Shown here one piece after another: positions 1 through 8,166 of a DNA stretch of 64,000 nucleotides (the stretch's first letter is position 1; every line of letters begins with the position of its first letter). This DNA is from Streptomyces sp. CGMCC 4.7035. Lineage in GTDB: Bacteria; Actinomycetota; Actinomycetes; Streptomycetales; Streptomycetaceae. The position numbers and the translations under genes were made by a program. The stretch is taken from assembly GCF_031583065.1 (NCBI RefSeq), contig NZ_CP134053.1:186001-250000 (forward strand), read 5' to 3'. The notes beneath the pieces are model-generated. The model searched no databases. It was given only the letters and a program-made list of their open reading frames with translations, and had not been told where the DNA came from.

Positions 1-1193
1 CCGGAATCCGTCGGATCGTCTACCTCGGCGGGCTGAGCCCTTCCGGAGTACCCGAGCACGCACTGTCACCCCATCTGCGGTCCCGCGCCGAAGTGGGCCG
101 CATCCTCCTGGCCTCGGGCGTGCCGACCGCCGTACTGCGGGCAGCCGTGATCATCGGGTCGGGTTCGGCCTCGTTCGAAATGCTGCGCTACCTGACCGAG
201 CGGCTGCCCGTGATGGTGACCCCGAGCTGGGTGCGCACCCGCATCCAGCCGATCGCCGTCCGCGACGTGCTCCGCTTCCTCGTGGGGTGCGCGAGGCTGC
301 CGTACGACGTGAACCGCGCCTTCGACATCGGCGGACCCGACATCGTCACCTACGAGGAGATGATGCGGCGGTACGCCGTCGTCGCCGGGCTGCCGAAACG
401 CGTCATCGTCCCCGTTCCGCTGCTCACCCCCCGGCTGTCCAGCCTCTGGGTCGGTCTGGTCACCCCGGTGCCGGGCGCTCTCGCGCGCCCGCTGGTCGAA
501 TCGCTGAAGCACGAGGTGGTCTGCGCCGAGCGGGACATCGTCCGTTACGTGCCGGACCCGCCGGAGGGGCCGGTCACCCTCGACCGGGCGATCCGGCTGG
601 CCCTGCGGCGTGTGCAGGACGCGGACGTTGCCACCAGGTGGTCCTCGGCCTCGACTCCCCGCGCTCCCAGCGACCCGCTGCCCACCGACCCCGATTGGGC
701 GGGCGGGAGCCTCTACACGGATCACCGCGAGCGCACGGTCGCGGCGTCGCCGCAGGCGTTGTGGCGGGTGGTGGAGGCGATCGGAGGCGAGAACGGCTGG
801 TACTCCTCGCCGCTGGCCTGGTCCCTGCGGGGCTGGCTGGACACCCTGGTGGGCGGTGTCGGTCTGCGCCGGGGCCGCCGGAACGCGACCCGGCTGCGGG
901 TCGGCGACAGCCTGGACTTCTGGCGAGTGGAGGAGATCGAGCCGGGCCGGCTGCTCCGGCTGCGCGCGGAGATGCGGCTGCCGGGCCTGGCCTGGCTGGA
1001 GATGGCCGTCGACCGGGATCCACAGGGGCGCACGGTGTACCGGCAGCGGGCCCTTTTCCATCCGCACGGTCTGGCTGGGCACGCCTACTGGTGGGGCGTG
1101 GTCCCCTTCCACGCCGCGGTCTTCGGCGGCATGGCCCGCAACATCGCCGCCGCGGCCGAATCGGCCGGCCCTGAACCGGCCCGTACTCACTGA
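1..1193 (+). CDS. SDR-family NAD(P)-binding protein with C-terminal DUF2867 (5' truncated by window)
   Basis: The reading frame is open from the first bases of the window (codons in phase with position 3), so the N-terminal Rossmann glycine motif lies outside. What remains is an atypical short-chain dehydrogenase/epimerase-like half (segments such as GGLSPSG, RSRAEVGRILLASG, RIQPIAVRDVLRFLVG) followed from about residue 230 by a START-like DUF2867 half (GGENGWYSSPLAWSLRGWLD, ARTV.R...HPHGLAGHAYWW). This fusion is common in actinobacteria as 'SDR family oxidoreductase'; the substrate is unknown. Its TGA stop overlaps the ribosome binding site of the photolyase gene downstream, so the two are probably one operon. 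Confidence 0.85.
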   Translation, partial: GIRRIVYLGGLSPSGVPEHALSPHLRSRAEVGRILLASGVPTAVLRAAVIIGSGSASFEMLRYLTERLPVMVTPSWVRTRIQPIAVRDVLRFLVGCARLPYDVNRAFDIGGPDIVTYEEMMRRYAVVAGLPKRVIVPVPLLTPRLSSLWVGLVTPVPGALARPLVESLKHEVVCAERDIVRYVPDPPEGPVTLDRAIRLALRRVQDADVATRWSSASTPRAPSDPLPTDPDWAGGSLYTDHRERTVAASPQALWRVVEAIGGENGWYSSPLAWSLRGWLDTLVGGVGLRRGRRNATRLRVGDSLDFWRVEEIEPGRLLRLRAEMRLPGLAWLEMAVDRDPQGRTVYRQRALFHPHGLAGHAYWWGVVPFHAAVFGGMARNIAAAAESAGPEPARTH

Positions 1194-1209
1194 GGAGGCT
1201 CAGGGAACC

Positions 1210-2577
1210 TTGCGCGTCTCGGTCGCCCTGTTCACCGCCGACCTGCGGGTGCACGACAACCCGGTCCTGGTGGCCGCCCTCAAGGACGCGGAACGCGTGG
1301 TCCCGCTCTTCGTCGTCGACACCGGCATCCGCCGCACCGGCTTCGTCGTACCCAACCGCGCGGCGTTCCTCGCCGACAGCCTGGCCGACCTCGACGCGGC
1401 CCTGCGGGCTCGCGGCGGCCGACTGGTGGTGCGCGTCGGCGACGTGGTCGAGGAGACCTGCCGGGTGGCGGCGGAGACCGGGGCCGGCGCGGTGCACATC
1501 GCGGCGGGGGTGAGCCGCTACGCGGCACGGCGCGAGGACCGGTTGCGCGCGGATCTGGCCGCCGACCGACGTGAACTGCGGGTACACGACGCCTCGTTGA
1601 CGGCTGTACCGCCGGGGGCGCTGACGCCCGCGGGCAAGGACCATTTCGCGGTCTTCACCCCGTACTTCCGCCGATGGGAGAGCTTCTCCGTGCGCGGCGT
1701 CCTGCCGGCACCGGAGGCCGTACGGGTACCGGACGTACGCTCGGCCGGTGTGCCACACCCGGAGTCACTCGCGCCGGGCCTTACCTCGCAGGGCCTGCCC
1801 GCCGGCGGTGAATCCGAGGCCCGTCGGAGGCTGCGGTCATGGCTGTCCGGCCCGCTGTCCGCATACGACGACCAGCACGACGACCTGGCCGCCGACGCGA
1901 CCTCCCGGCTCTCCCCCTACCTGCACTTCGGCTGCCTCTCACCCACCGAACTGCTGCACCGGGCCCGCGCGCAGGACAACCCCGGTGCGCATGCCTTCGT
2001 CCGGCAGCTCGCCTGGCGGGAGTTCCACCACCAGGTCCTGGCGGCCCGCCCCGACGCGGCCGACCACGACTACCGCCCCCGGCACGACCGCTGGCGCCGC
2101 GCCACGCGGGAGATCGAAGCCTGGCGGGACGGCCGCACGGGCTATCCCATCGTCGACGCCGGCCTGCGACAGCTCCGCCACGAGGGCTGGATGCCGGGCC
2201 GGGCCCGCCTGCTCGCGGCAAGCTTTCTCACCAAGACGCTGTACGTGGACTGGCGGGTGGGAGCCCGCCACTTCCTGGACCTCCTCGTCGATGGCGACAT
2301 CGCGAACAACCAGCTCAACTGGCAATGGGTCGCGGGGACGGGCACGGACACCCGCCCGAACCGACTCCTCAACCCACTCGTCCAGGCACGCCGGTACGAC
2401 CCCCGCGGGGAGTACGTACGCCGCTGGATCCCCGAGCTCCGCCACCTCGACGCCACGGCGGTCCACCGCGTCCCCCACCTCGACGCAGCCACCCGTGCGG
2501 GCCTGGACTACCCCGCTCCGATCGTGGATCTCGCCGCGGCCGCCGCCCGGTTCAGGGAGCGGCGGGGCGCCGAGTGA
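1210..2577 (+). CDS. phr: Deoxyribodipyrimidine photolyase (cryptochrome/photolyase family)
   Basis: FAD-dependent, light-driven repair of cyclobutane pyrimidine dimers. The 455-residue length is normal for class I CPD photolyases. An N-terminal antenna domain (VALFTADLRVHDNPVL) is followed by the FAD-binding C-terminal domain with the family signatures RQLAWREF, TGYPIVDAGLRQL, GWMPGRARLL and NNQLNWQWVAGTGTD. I place the start at the TTG preceded 11 bases earlier by AGGAGG (1193-1198), which overlaps the stop codon of the SDR gene; the in-frame sequence upstream of this belongs to the SDR gene in another frame. The chromophore in the antenna domain cannot be told from sequence. Very secure as family, less so as to the exact start. 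Confidence 0.93.
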   Translation: MRVSVALFTADLRVHDNPVLVAALKDAERVVPLFVVDTGIRRTGFVVPNRAAFLADSLADLDAALRARGGRLVVRVGDVVEETCRVAAETGAGAVHIAAGVSRYAARREDRLRADLAADRRELRVHDASLTAVPPGALTPAGKDHFAVFTPYFRRWESFSVRGVLPAPEAVRVPDVRSAGVPHPESLAPGLTSQGLPAGGESEARRRLRSWLSGPLSAYDDQHDDLAADATSRLSPYLHFGCLSPTELLHRARAQDNPGAHAFVRQLAWREFHHQVLAARPDAADHDYRPRHDRWRRATREIEAWRDGRTGYPIVDAGLRQLRHEGWMPGRARLLAASFLTKTLYVDWRVGARHFLDLLVDGDIANNQLNWQWVAGTGTDTRPNRLLNPLVQARRYDPRGEYVRRWIPELRHLDATAVHRVPHLDAATRAGLDYPAPIVDLAAAAARFRERRGAE

Positions 2578-2941
2578 CGCGCGGCCCGTCCTGCTCCACG
2601 ACTTCGGCAAGGTTGAGACCCGGCACGTAGAGCGTCGCACGCCATTCCATTCGGCATTCCAGGAAGGCCTCGTTTCTGCAGTTCAGAGCTGGTGCGAGCA
2701 TTCCAGCATCCCGAAACCCCCGAAGGGAATGGCGGATGGAACGCCGCAGGGCACAGGCTTGGGTCATCCGAGCACGGCGCCTCGCCGGACATGGCGATCG
2801 TCCTCGCTCAACTCCGCGTTCATGGCCCGCACTTCCAGCGCGCCCTCGCACACCACACGCGGCACAACCAAGACAAGACCGACCAGCACAGCCCATAACC
2901 AGAAGCTCACCTTCCGGATATTCGAAGAAAGCAGCTCACTC
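2578..2941. other. Intergenic stretch, no supported gene
   Basis: About 360 bases between the photolyase and the DUF4232 gene. Short open frames exist here but lack convincing ribosome binding sites or a recognisable product. The last 60 bases are A-rich for this genome (GAAGAAAGC just before the next start) and presumably hold the promoter and leader of the DUF4232 gene. Confidence 0.5.
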
Positions 2942-3490
2942 ATGCGTATCGTCACTCGTTTCGTCTCCCGCGCGGCCGCCTCCTCCATGGTCGTCGCCGC
3001 CGCCCTCGCGCTCGTCGGCTTCCAGGCCACCGAGCAGACCGCCTCCGCCGCCACCAAGAAGGCCACCTCGGTCGTCACCTGCACCACGGCGAACACCAAG
3101 CTGACCGTCACCAAGGTGTCCCGCCCGATCAACCACCTGCTGCTCAAGGCCACCAACACCGGTACCAAGCCTTGCTACGCCTACATCGCCCCCTACCTGA
3201 GGGCCGGCGCCGACGCCCAAGCCCCGCTCGCGTGGGCTGAGGAGACCACGCCGCAGGCCGTGGTGACGCTCAAGCCCGGCCAGTCCGCGTACGCGGGCAT
3301 CACGACCTCCACCCCCGACGGCGAAGGGGGCGCCAAGGCGAAGACCCTGGGCGTGTTCTTCGCCGACAGGCAGGGCAACGCGACCAACAAGGAGAAGACC
3401 CTGAAGCTGCCGAAGGGCGGTGTCTTCTTCAACAGCGCTGCCACTGTCACCTACTGGCAGGACAACGCCGAGGACGCCCTCTCCTGGTAG
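2942..3490 (+). CDS. Secreted DUF4232-type protein
   Basis: A 182-residue exported protein. A Sec signal peptide (basic MRIVTRFVSR, hydrophobic core AASSMVVAAALALVGF, cleavage near ASA-AT around residue 36) precedes an Ig-like DUF4232 domain with the characteristic opening 'C...L.V....' and a conserved pair of cysteines (VVTCTT and TKPCYAY). DUF4232 proteins are abundant streptomycete secreted proteins of unknown function, often lipoproteins; this one lacks a lipobox, so it should be released. ATG at 2942 is chosen because the signal peptide begins there; the frame stays open far upstream through sequence already used by the photolyase. It is followed by a strong hairpin terminator at 3576-3602. 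Confidence 0.8.
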   Translation: MRIVTRFVSRAAASSMVVAAALALVGFQATEQTASAATKKATSVVTCTTANTKLTVTKVSRPINHLLLKATNTGTKPCYAYIAPYLRAGADAQAPLAWAEETTPQAVVTLKPGQSAYAGITTSTPDGEGGAKAKTLGVFFADRQGNATNKEKTLKLPKGGVFFNSAATVTYWQDNAEDALSW

Positions 3491-3547
3491 CCGCCCTGGC
3501 GCCCGCAGCCGGCCCACCTCGCCGACGACGGCGATGACACAGCGGGC

Positions 3548-3653
3548 CACCCCCAACTTGGACTGGACAACAAACAAACCCCAGGCCACTGACCTGGGGT
3601 TTCATTCTGGAGCGGGTGACGAGAATCGAACTCGCGCTCTCAGCTTGGGAAGC
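3548..3653. repeat. Left copy of tRNA-Gly 3'-half direct repeat (candidate attachment site)
   Basis: This ~106-base stretch is nearly identical to 12133-12240. It comprises the hairpin terminator plus the 3' half of a minus-strand tRNA-Gly(CCC): bases 3608-3653 match the tRNA from its CCA end to the anticodon stem, and identity stops abruptly after CTTGGGAAGC (left continues GACGG, right continues TGATG). Duplication of a tRNA 3' end breaking in the anticodon arm is the classic footprint of tyrosine-recombinase integration. No integrase gene survives between the copies. Confidence 0.7.
3576..3602. terminator. Hairpin terminator
   Basis: Perfect 10-bp stem AAACCCCAGG / CCTGGGGTTT with a 7-base loop. 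It stands 85 bases after the DUF4232 gene and is duplicated (one loop change) at 12162-12188 behind the tRNA-Gly gene, from which it probably derives. Confidence 0.75.
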
Positions 3654-3730
3654 GACGGCGCTTGACTGGCCCCTTTGCCGGCTGAAGGCGCCAGGAGCTC
3701 GTGCAGGATGAAGCGAGGTCCTCAGCCATG

Positions 3731-3764
3731 GCGGGGCCGCAGGCCATTGTGGCTGCGGCCCCGC
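3731..3764. terminator. GC-rich hairpin terminator for the GH74 gene
   Basis: Stem of 12 bp, GCGGGGCCGCAG pairing with CTGCGGCCCCGC, about 14 bases beyond the stop of the minus-strand xyloglucanase gene. No T-tract, as is usual for Streptomyces terminators. Confidence 0.7.
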
Positions 3765-3777
3765 TCGGGCGTTGGGG

Positions 3778-6429
3778 TCAGGACGGGTCGCCGTACTGGA
3801 GGCCTCGTCCGTTGGTGCCGATGTAGACGCGACCGAAGGTGTCGGGGTCGCCGGTGATGATGCCGAGGCTGCCGATGGCGCCCCACTGGTGGGCGTCGTC
3901 GTTGACGCGGAGCCAGGTGGCGCCCTTGTCGGTGGAGCGGAAGACTCCGGTGACGTCCTTGACGGTGCCGATCAGGTACAGCGCCTGGTAGTTGGCGCCG
4001 GGCGCGGCCTTGCCGAAGCCGAGGGCCGAGGCGGACTGCACCGAGCCGAGCGCGGCGAAGGTGCGGCCGCCGTCGGTGGAGTGCAGCAGCCCCTTGCCGC
4101 CGCCGGAGATCCACAGGTCCCCGGCGATACCGGGGACAGCCACGAGCCGGCCGGAGGGCAGGTTGCCGGCCCGGGCGGTGAAGGTCGCGCCGCCGTCGGT
4201 GCTGGCGTAGAGGGTACCGCCGGACAGGGAGTAGAAGGTGTTGCCGGAGGAGCGGTCGGCGACGACCTCGGCGTCGGTGCCCAGGCCGCTGACCCTCGAC
4301 CAGCTCGAGCCCTTGTCGGTCGAGCGGTACGGGACCTGACCGTCCTCGGTCCAGACGATGGTGGAGCCGTCCGCCGCAAGCGCGACATGGCCCATCTGGG
4401 AGCTGCTGACCGGCTCCGACGTGAAGCCGTTCCAGCTGCTGCCGCCGTCGGTGGAGTAGGCGCCGTCCTGCGCGCCGCCACGGCCGACGCGGACCATCAT
4501 CGAGGGGTTGGACTGAGCGAAATCGATGTCGGTGCTGCTGCTCATCAGCGGGTTCTTCAGCCGTCCGGCGGGCACCTCGGTCAGGGAGTCGTGGCGGAAA
4601 CCGCCCTGGTCGCCCATGGAGGTGATGACGGTGGCGCCGCCGGGAGGGGCGATCGCGTCCGCCAGCGAGGTCTCCTCAAGCCCGCGGGCCCCGGAGGCCC
4701 AGTGGCTGGTGCCGCCGCTGTCGGAGGCGTTGGCGTCCTTGCTGCGCCAGATGCCGTTGCCGGTGCCGTACAGCACGTGCCCGGAGTCGAAGGGATCGAT
4801 GGCCAGCGCGGTCATCCAGTGCCCGGTGTTGGTACCGACGTAAGGAGCGCCGGAGGCGTCGCGCTGCGACTTGTCGGCCAGTGCCTTCCAGGTCGTGCCG
4901 CCGTCGGTGGTCCGGTAGACCTCGTCCTCGGGCCACCAGCGGTCGAGGGTGGTGACCATCACCGTGGACGGTTTCTGCAGGTCGACGGCCAGACCGGAGA
5001 ACCCGTAACCGCCCTGGGAGGGGGAGATGTTCTTCCACGCGCCGCCGGACGGCGTGTACTTCCACACCGAGCCCGCCGTCGCGTCCATGGGGCCGATGCT
5101 GTTGCTGTAGGACAGGTACAGCGAGCCGTCACCGGAGACCACGCCGTGCTGCGGCATCTGGCCGGTGGGCTGCCCGGAGACGGCCTGCCAGCTGCTGCCG
5201 CCGTCGGTGGAGCGGTACAGGGAGGTGGACCTGTCGTTGACGCCGACGTAGACCGTGTTGCTGCCGGCCGGGCCGTACGTCACGAAGGAGATGCCCGCGC
5301 CGCTGCTCGCCCCGTCCTTGACGGGGAACGAGGAGACCTGACTCCATGTCGCGCCGTAGTCGGTGCTGCGCCACAGGCCGTTCTTGCGGGTGCCCAGCAG
5401 TAGGGTGCCGTGGTTCGCGGGGTCGATCACGAGCCGTTCGCCCGCCCCGCGGCCGGGTTCGTTGCCGCCCACCTTGAACGGCAGATCGGTGCGCTGGAAG
5501 GTGCGGCCCCGGTCGGTGGAGCGCAGGATCGCGCCGTTGCCCGCCCACTCGTTGGTGTAGGTGCCCGTCGAGAGGTAGAGCCGGTTGGGGTCGACGGGGT
5601 CGGTGGCCAGCGCATCTATGCCCAGAAGGTTCCAGTCCTTCTCGCCGAGCCAGTCGGTCAGCGGGATCCACTGCTCGGCCCCGGTGTCCCAGCGGTAGGC
5701 GCCGCCCATGTCGGTGCGCGCGTACAGCAGGCCCTTCTCCTTCTGGTTGAACACCAGCCCGGTGACGTAACCACCGCCCGCCACCTGGGCGTTCTTCCAC
5801 GCATACGGTCCGGACGCGGGCTTGGCGTCCGTGCTGCCGCCCCCAGCCGCCAAGGGGTCGGCCATCTTCACCAGCTTCCACTGCTGGTTGGTGTTGCCCA
5901 GGCCGGGAAACTGGATGACTGCCGCTCCGTTGGCCGAGGAGCCTCCGGAGACGTCCAGGACCTGGCCGCTCCTGCGGGAGGTGAAGGTGACGGCGTCGGA
6001 ACCGCTCACATCGTCGATCCGCCACTGCTGGGAAGGGGAGGAGTTTTCGGTCTGCTGCTCAGCGGCGGCCGTCTGAGCGGTCGAATTGCCCGCGATGCCC
6101 AGGACCTTGCCGCTGTTGCGGTTCACCAGCTCGTAGTAGCCGTCCCCGACGGACTTCAGCTTCCACTGCTGGTTGGCGGTGTGCTGGTCGGTCCACTGCT
6201 GGATCCGGGTGCCGTCGGCGGTGGAGAAGCCGTTGACGTCCAGCACCTTGCCGCTGCGCACGGAAACCAGCTCGTAGTAGGCATTGCCTTCGACCGTCGC
6301 GGCCTGCGAGTCCTCCTGCACGAACAGGAGATACGGCACGACGGCGAGGGGCGCGCCGAGTAGCACAGCGGTGGCGGTCCAGCGACGGCGGTGACGCCCA
6401 CGGCGCACGCCGTTCGTGGGGTTGTTCAT
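3778..6429 (-). CDS. Secreted ricin-lectin / GH74 xyloglucanase-type hydrolase
   Basis: Predicted endo-acting xyloglucan hydrolase, 883 residues, exported. Residues 10-36 form an arginine-rich (RHRRRWTAT) signal or anchor segment; 45-190 is a ricin B-type beta-trefoil with three QQW repeats (near 88, 135 and 183); the GH74 double beta-propeller fills about 208-883 with many Asp-box-like STDGG/STDRG turns. RTDMGGAYRWD holds Asp240 in the place of the family's catalytic base, and the Asp near 496 in TLDRWWPED is the likely second acid; both are assigned by motif memory. The start at 6429 has AAGGAG upstream; an in-frame start at 6516 would lie between the promoter-like element at 6509-6538 and its transcript, so it is rejected. 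Substrate specificity within GH74 is inferred. Confidence 0.87.
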   Translation of the reverse strand: MNNPTNGVRRGRHRRRWTATAVLLGAPLAVVPYLLFVQEDSQAATVEGNAYYELVSVRSGKVLDVNGFSTADGTRIQQWTDQHTANQQWKLKSVGDGYYELVNRNSGKVLGIAGNSTAQTAAAEQQTENSSPSQQWRIDDVSGSDAVTFTSRRSGQVLDVSGGSSANGAAVIQFPGLGNTNQQWKLVKMADPLAAGGGSTDAKPASGPYAWKNAQVAGGGYVTGLVFNQKEKGLLYARTDMGGAYRWDTGAEQWIPLTDWLGEKDWNLLGIDALATDPVDPNRLYLSTGTYTNEWAGNGAILRSTDRGRTFQRTDLPFKVGGNEPGRGAGERLVIDPANHGTLLLGTRKNGLWRSTDYGATWSQVSSFPVKDGASSGAGISFVTYGPAGSNTVYVGVNDRSTSLYRSTDGGSSWQAVSGQPTGQMPQHGVVSGDGSLYLSYSNSIGPMDATAGSVWKYTPSGGAWKNISPSQGGYGFSGLAVDLQKPSTVMVTTLDRWWPEDEVYRTTDGGTTWKALADKSQRDASGAPYVGTNTGHWMTALAIDPFDSGHVLYGTGNGIWRSKDANASDSGGTSHWASGARGLEETSLADAIAPPGGATVITSMGDQGGFRHDSLTEVPAGRLKNPLMSSSTDIDFAQSNPSMMVRVGRGGAQDGAYSTDGGSSWNGFTSEPVSSSQMGHVALAADGSTIVWTEDGQVPYRSTDKGSSWSRVSGLGTDAEVVADRSSGNTFYSLSGGTLYASTDGGATFTARAGNLPSGRLVAVPGIAGDLWISGGGKGLLHSTDGGRTFAALGSVQSASALGFGKAAPGANYQALYLIGTVKDVTGVFRSTDKGATWLRVNDDAHQWGAIGSLGIITGDPDTFGRVYIGTNGRGLQYGDPS

Positions 6430-6508
6430 GGGGGAGACGCTCTCCTTGCATACCGTTCGCCAGAGGAAGTCGGATCCAGCCCACCGGAGTGGCCCGATCC
6501 GACTCCTT

Positions 6509-6538
6509 GTGGTCACAGGCTCCGCACAGGGTTGCCGC
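6509..6538 (-). promoter_or_regulatory. Candidate ECF-type promoter of the GH74 gene
   Basis: On the minus strand GCGGCAACC, then 16 bases, then ACCAC. The same pair of boxes (spacing 15) stands before the second lectin-hydrolase gene at 10069-10097. An AAC-containing -35 box is typical of ECF sigma factors. It lies 80 bases upstream of the chosen ATG. Confidence 0.5.
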
Positions 6539-6558
6539 GAGCCGGGAACTTTTTCAGG

Positions 6559-6780
6559 TCACCTCGTGGTGAGGTAGGCGTTGATCAGCGTCCAGGGTGG
6601 CGTTGGTGCCCTTGGCGTCGATGGCCCTGGCCCGGAAGGACACCGAGCCAGGCGTCCCGGGCCTGCTTCGACCAGGGCGCGAGCACCGCCGCCCACCCGT
6701 CGCTGCCCGCGAAGGGCGTGTACATCGACAGCTCGATCCGCGCCCCGTACCGGCAGCCGACCATGGACGACGCCCTGAAC
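6559..6780 (-). pseudogene. Possible C-terminal remnant of a lost gene, two frameshifts
   Basis: Reading the minus strand, a protein-like stretch ending at 6559 can be restored only by two frame changes: RIELSMYTPFAGSDGWAAVL and PWSKQARDAWLGV, then SFRARAIDAKGTNATLD, then TLINAYLTTR followed by TGA. The three pieces join at adjacent bases and together look more natural than any single frame here. I do not recognise the family. It would be a fragment left between the GH74 gene and the sigma factor gene. Confidence 0.35.
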
Positions 6781-6841
6781 TGATGACGCGTCCGTAGGCA
6801 CTCGCCTGAAAGGATCCGGCCGGTGCCGGACAGGACGGGTT

Positions 6842-7426
6842 GTGGAATCCATGACGGAAGAGGAGTCGCGCCAGAGGCAGCGGGCGCGCTTCGAAGGATT
6901 GGCGCACGTGGTGGCGGAACCGTTGCACCGGTATCTGCTGCGACGGACGAGCGCCGACATGGTCGACGACATCCTGGCGGAGGCGATGCTGGTGCTGTGG
7001 CGTCGTATTGACGACGTCCCCGGCCTGGGGTCGGCGCCGGGTTCCCTGCCCGATCCTGATGACGTGCTGCCGTGGTGCTACGGGGTGGCGCGGGGCTGTC
7101 TGGCGAATGCCCGCCGTGCCGACGGGCGCCGGCTCCGGCTGGTGGAGCGGTTGATGCGGACGCAGGAGCAGCGGCCGGCCGGGGTCGCCGACCACAGCGA
7201 TCTGCACGCCGCGCTCGCCACCCTCGGGGCGTTGGACCGTGAGGTGGTGCGGCTGTGGGCGTGGGAGGAGCTGGCACCCCGGCAGATCGCGGAGGCGACC
7301 GGGCTGACGTCCAACGCCGTGAGCATCCGGCTGCACCGGGCGAAAAAGAAACTCGCCGAACAGTTGCGGCGAAAGCATGACGAACCGTCCGGACACAAGA
7401 GGGATGAAGGAAGGAGCGGTCAGTGA
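6842..7426 (+). CDS. ECF-type RNA polymerase sigma factor
   Basis: A 194-residue sigma-70 family regulator. Region 2 corresponds to LHRYLLRRTSADMVDDILAE (about 27-60, binds core and the -10 element); region 4 to ALDREVVRLWAWEELAPRQI and TSNAVSIRLHRAKKKL (about 125-175, helix-turn-helix binding the -35 element). GTG at 6842 is preferred because AGGA sits six bases upstream; an ATG nine bases later is possible. It overlaps the downstream membrane protein by four bases (GTGA), the arrangement of sigma/anti-sigma pairs. It is the only sigma factor in the tRNA-bounded block and is the obvious candidate to read the GCGGCAACC promoters of the two hydrolase genes. Confidence 0.9.
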   Translation: MESMTEEESRQRQRARFEGLAHVVAEPLHRYLLRRTSADMVDDILAEAMLVLWRRIDDVPGLGSAPGSLPDPDDVLPWCYGVARGCLANARRADGRRLRLVERLMRTQEQRPAGVADHSDLHAALATLGALDREVVRLWAWEELAPRQIAEATGLTSNAVSIRLHRAKKKLAEQLRRKHDEPSGHKRDEGRSGQ

Positions 7427-8031
7427 ATGACGACGAGTTGCTGGCCCGGCTGAAGTCCGCGGACCCGGCGCTGACCCCGCATGCTCCGCTGCCCGACATC
7501 GACCGACTTGTGGAGGACATCTTGACCACCGACACCGCGCTCCAGACCGGCAGTACGGCCCCCGCGAAGACCGCTGCGCGAAGGAGCCGCCGTCAGCTCT
7601 TCGGACTCGCGGCGGCTGCCGGTCTGCTTCTGCTCGGCGGCGGCATCGCCGCAGGAGTCATGGCGAACAACGACAACGGGCACTCGGCCGCCTCGGCCGG
7701 CCCGCTGACACTCACCATCCACAGCGGCTTCGGCAGCCAGAAGTGTATGGCGCCCAGTCCCGACACCCTGCGCGGGTACCCGACCCTCTTCGTGGGAACG
7801 GTCACCTCCATCAAGGGTTCCACGGTCACCTTCCGTGTCGACCACTGGTTGAAGGGCGGCGACACGGAGACGGTCGTGCTTAACGGCGACGCGAGCCGGC
7901 CGGAGGCGCTGACGTTCTCGAAGGGGGAGCGCTACATCGTGGCCGCCGAGAAGGGCGTTGTCCCGGTGTGCGGTGCGAACGGGGCCCCGGACGAGACCGT
8001 CGACGAGTTCCGCAAGGCATTCGGGAAGTAA
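7423..8031 (+). CDS. Membrane protein coupled to the ECF sigma factor (putative anti-sigma factor)
   Basis: A 202-residue single-pass protein. The cytoplasmic part (1-58, DDELLARLKSADPAL) ends in a basic stop-transfer run RRSRRQ, a membrane helix spans about 60-84 (LFGLAAAAGLLLLGGGIAAG), and the outer part (about 90-202) has two cysteines (KCMAP, PVCGA) that could form a disulfide. The GTG start overlaps the sigma factor stop and follows GGAAGGAG. The topology and coupling fit a membrane anti-sigma factor, but there is no ZAS zinc motif (HxxxCxxC), so function is inferred from position. The outer domain (VGTVTSIKGSTVTFRVDHWL) resembles beta-rich domains of unknown role. Confidence 0.7.
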   Translation: MNDDELLARLKSADPALTPHAPLPDIDRLVEDILTTDTALQTGSTAPAKTAARRSRRQLFGLAAAAGLLLLGGGIAAGVMANNDNGHSAASAGPLTLTIHSGFGSQKCMAPSPDTLRGYPTLFVGTVTSIKGSTVTFRVDHWLKGGDTETVVLNGDASRPEALTFSKGERYIVAAEKGVVPVCGANGAPDETVDEFRKAFGK

Positions 8032-8120
8032 CGGAAAGCGGCTGCACGGACGAGCCCGCCGGCTGCTGGGCTACACAGCCGCAGAAGTCGTGGGACGGTC
8101 CGCCGCTCGTCCTACACGAC

Positions 8121-8149
8121 AATGCGCCCCCATCGAAGCGATGGGGGCG
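8121..8149. terminator. Bidirectional hairpin terminator
   Basis: Perfect 13-bp stem TGCGCCCCCATCG / CGATGGGGGCGCA with a 3-base loop, placed between the convergent membrane-protein and lectin-hydrolase genes and followed by TTTC. Confidence 0.85.
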
Positions 8150-8166
8150 CATTTCGTCAGCTTCGC

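Noticed and set aside
2692..2898. 68-codon frame before the DUF4232 gene
   Set aside because: No ribosome site, composition not typical of coding sequence, product unrecognisable.
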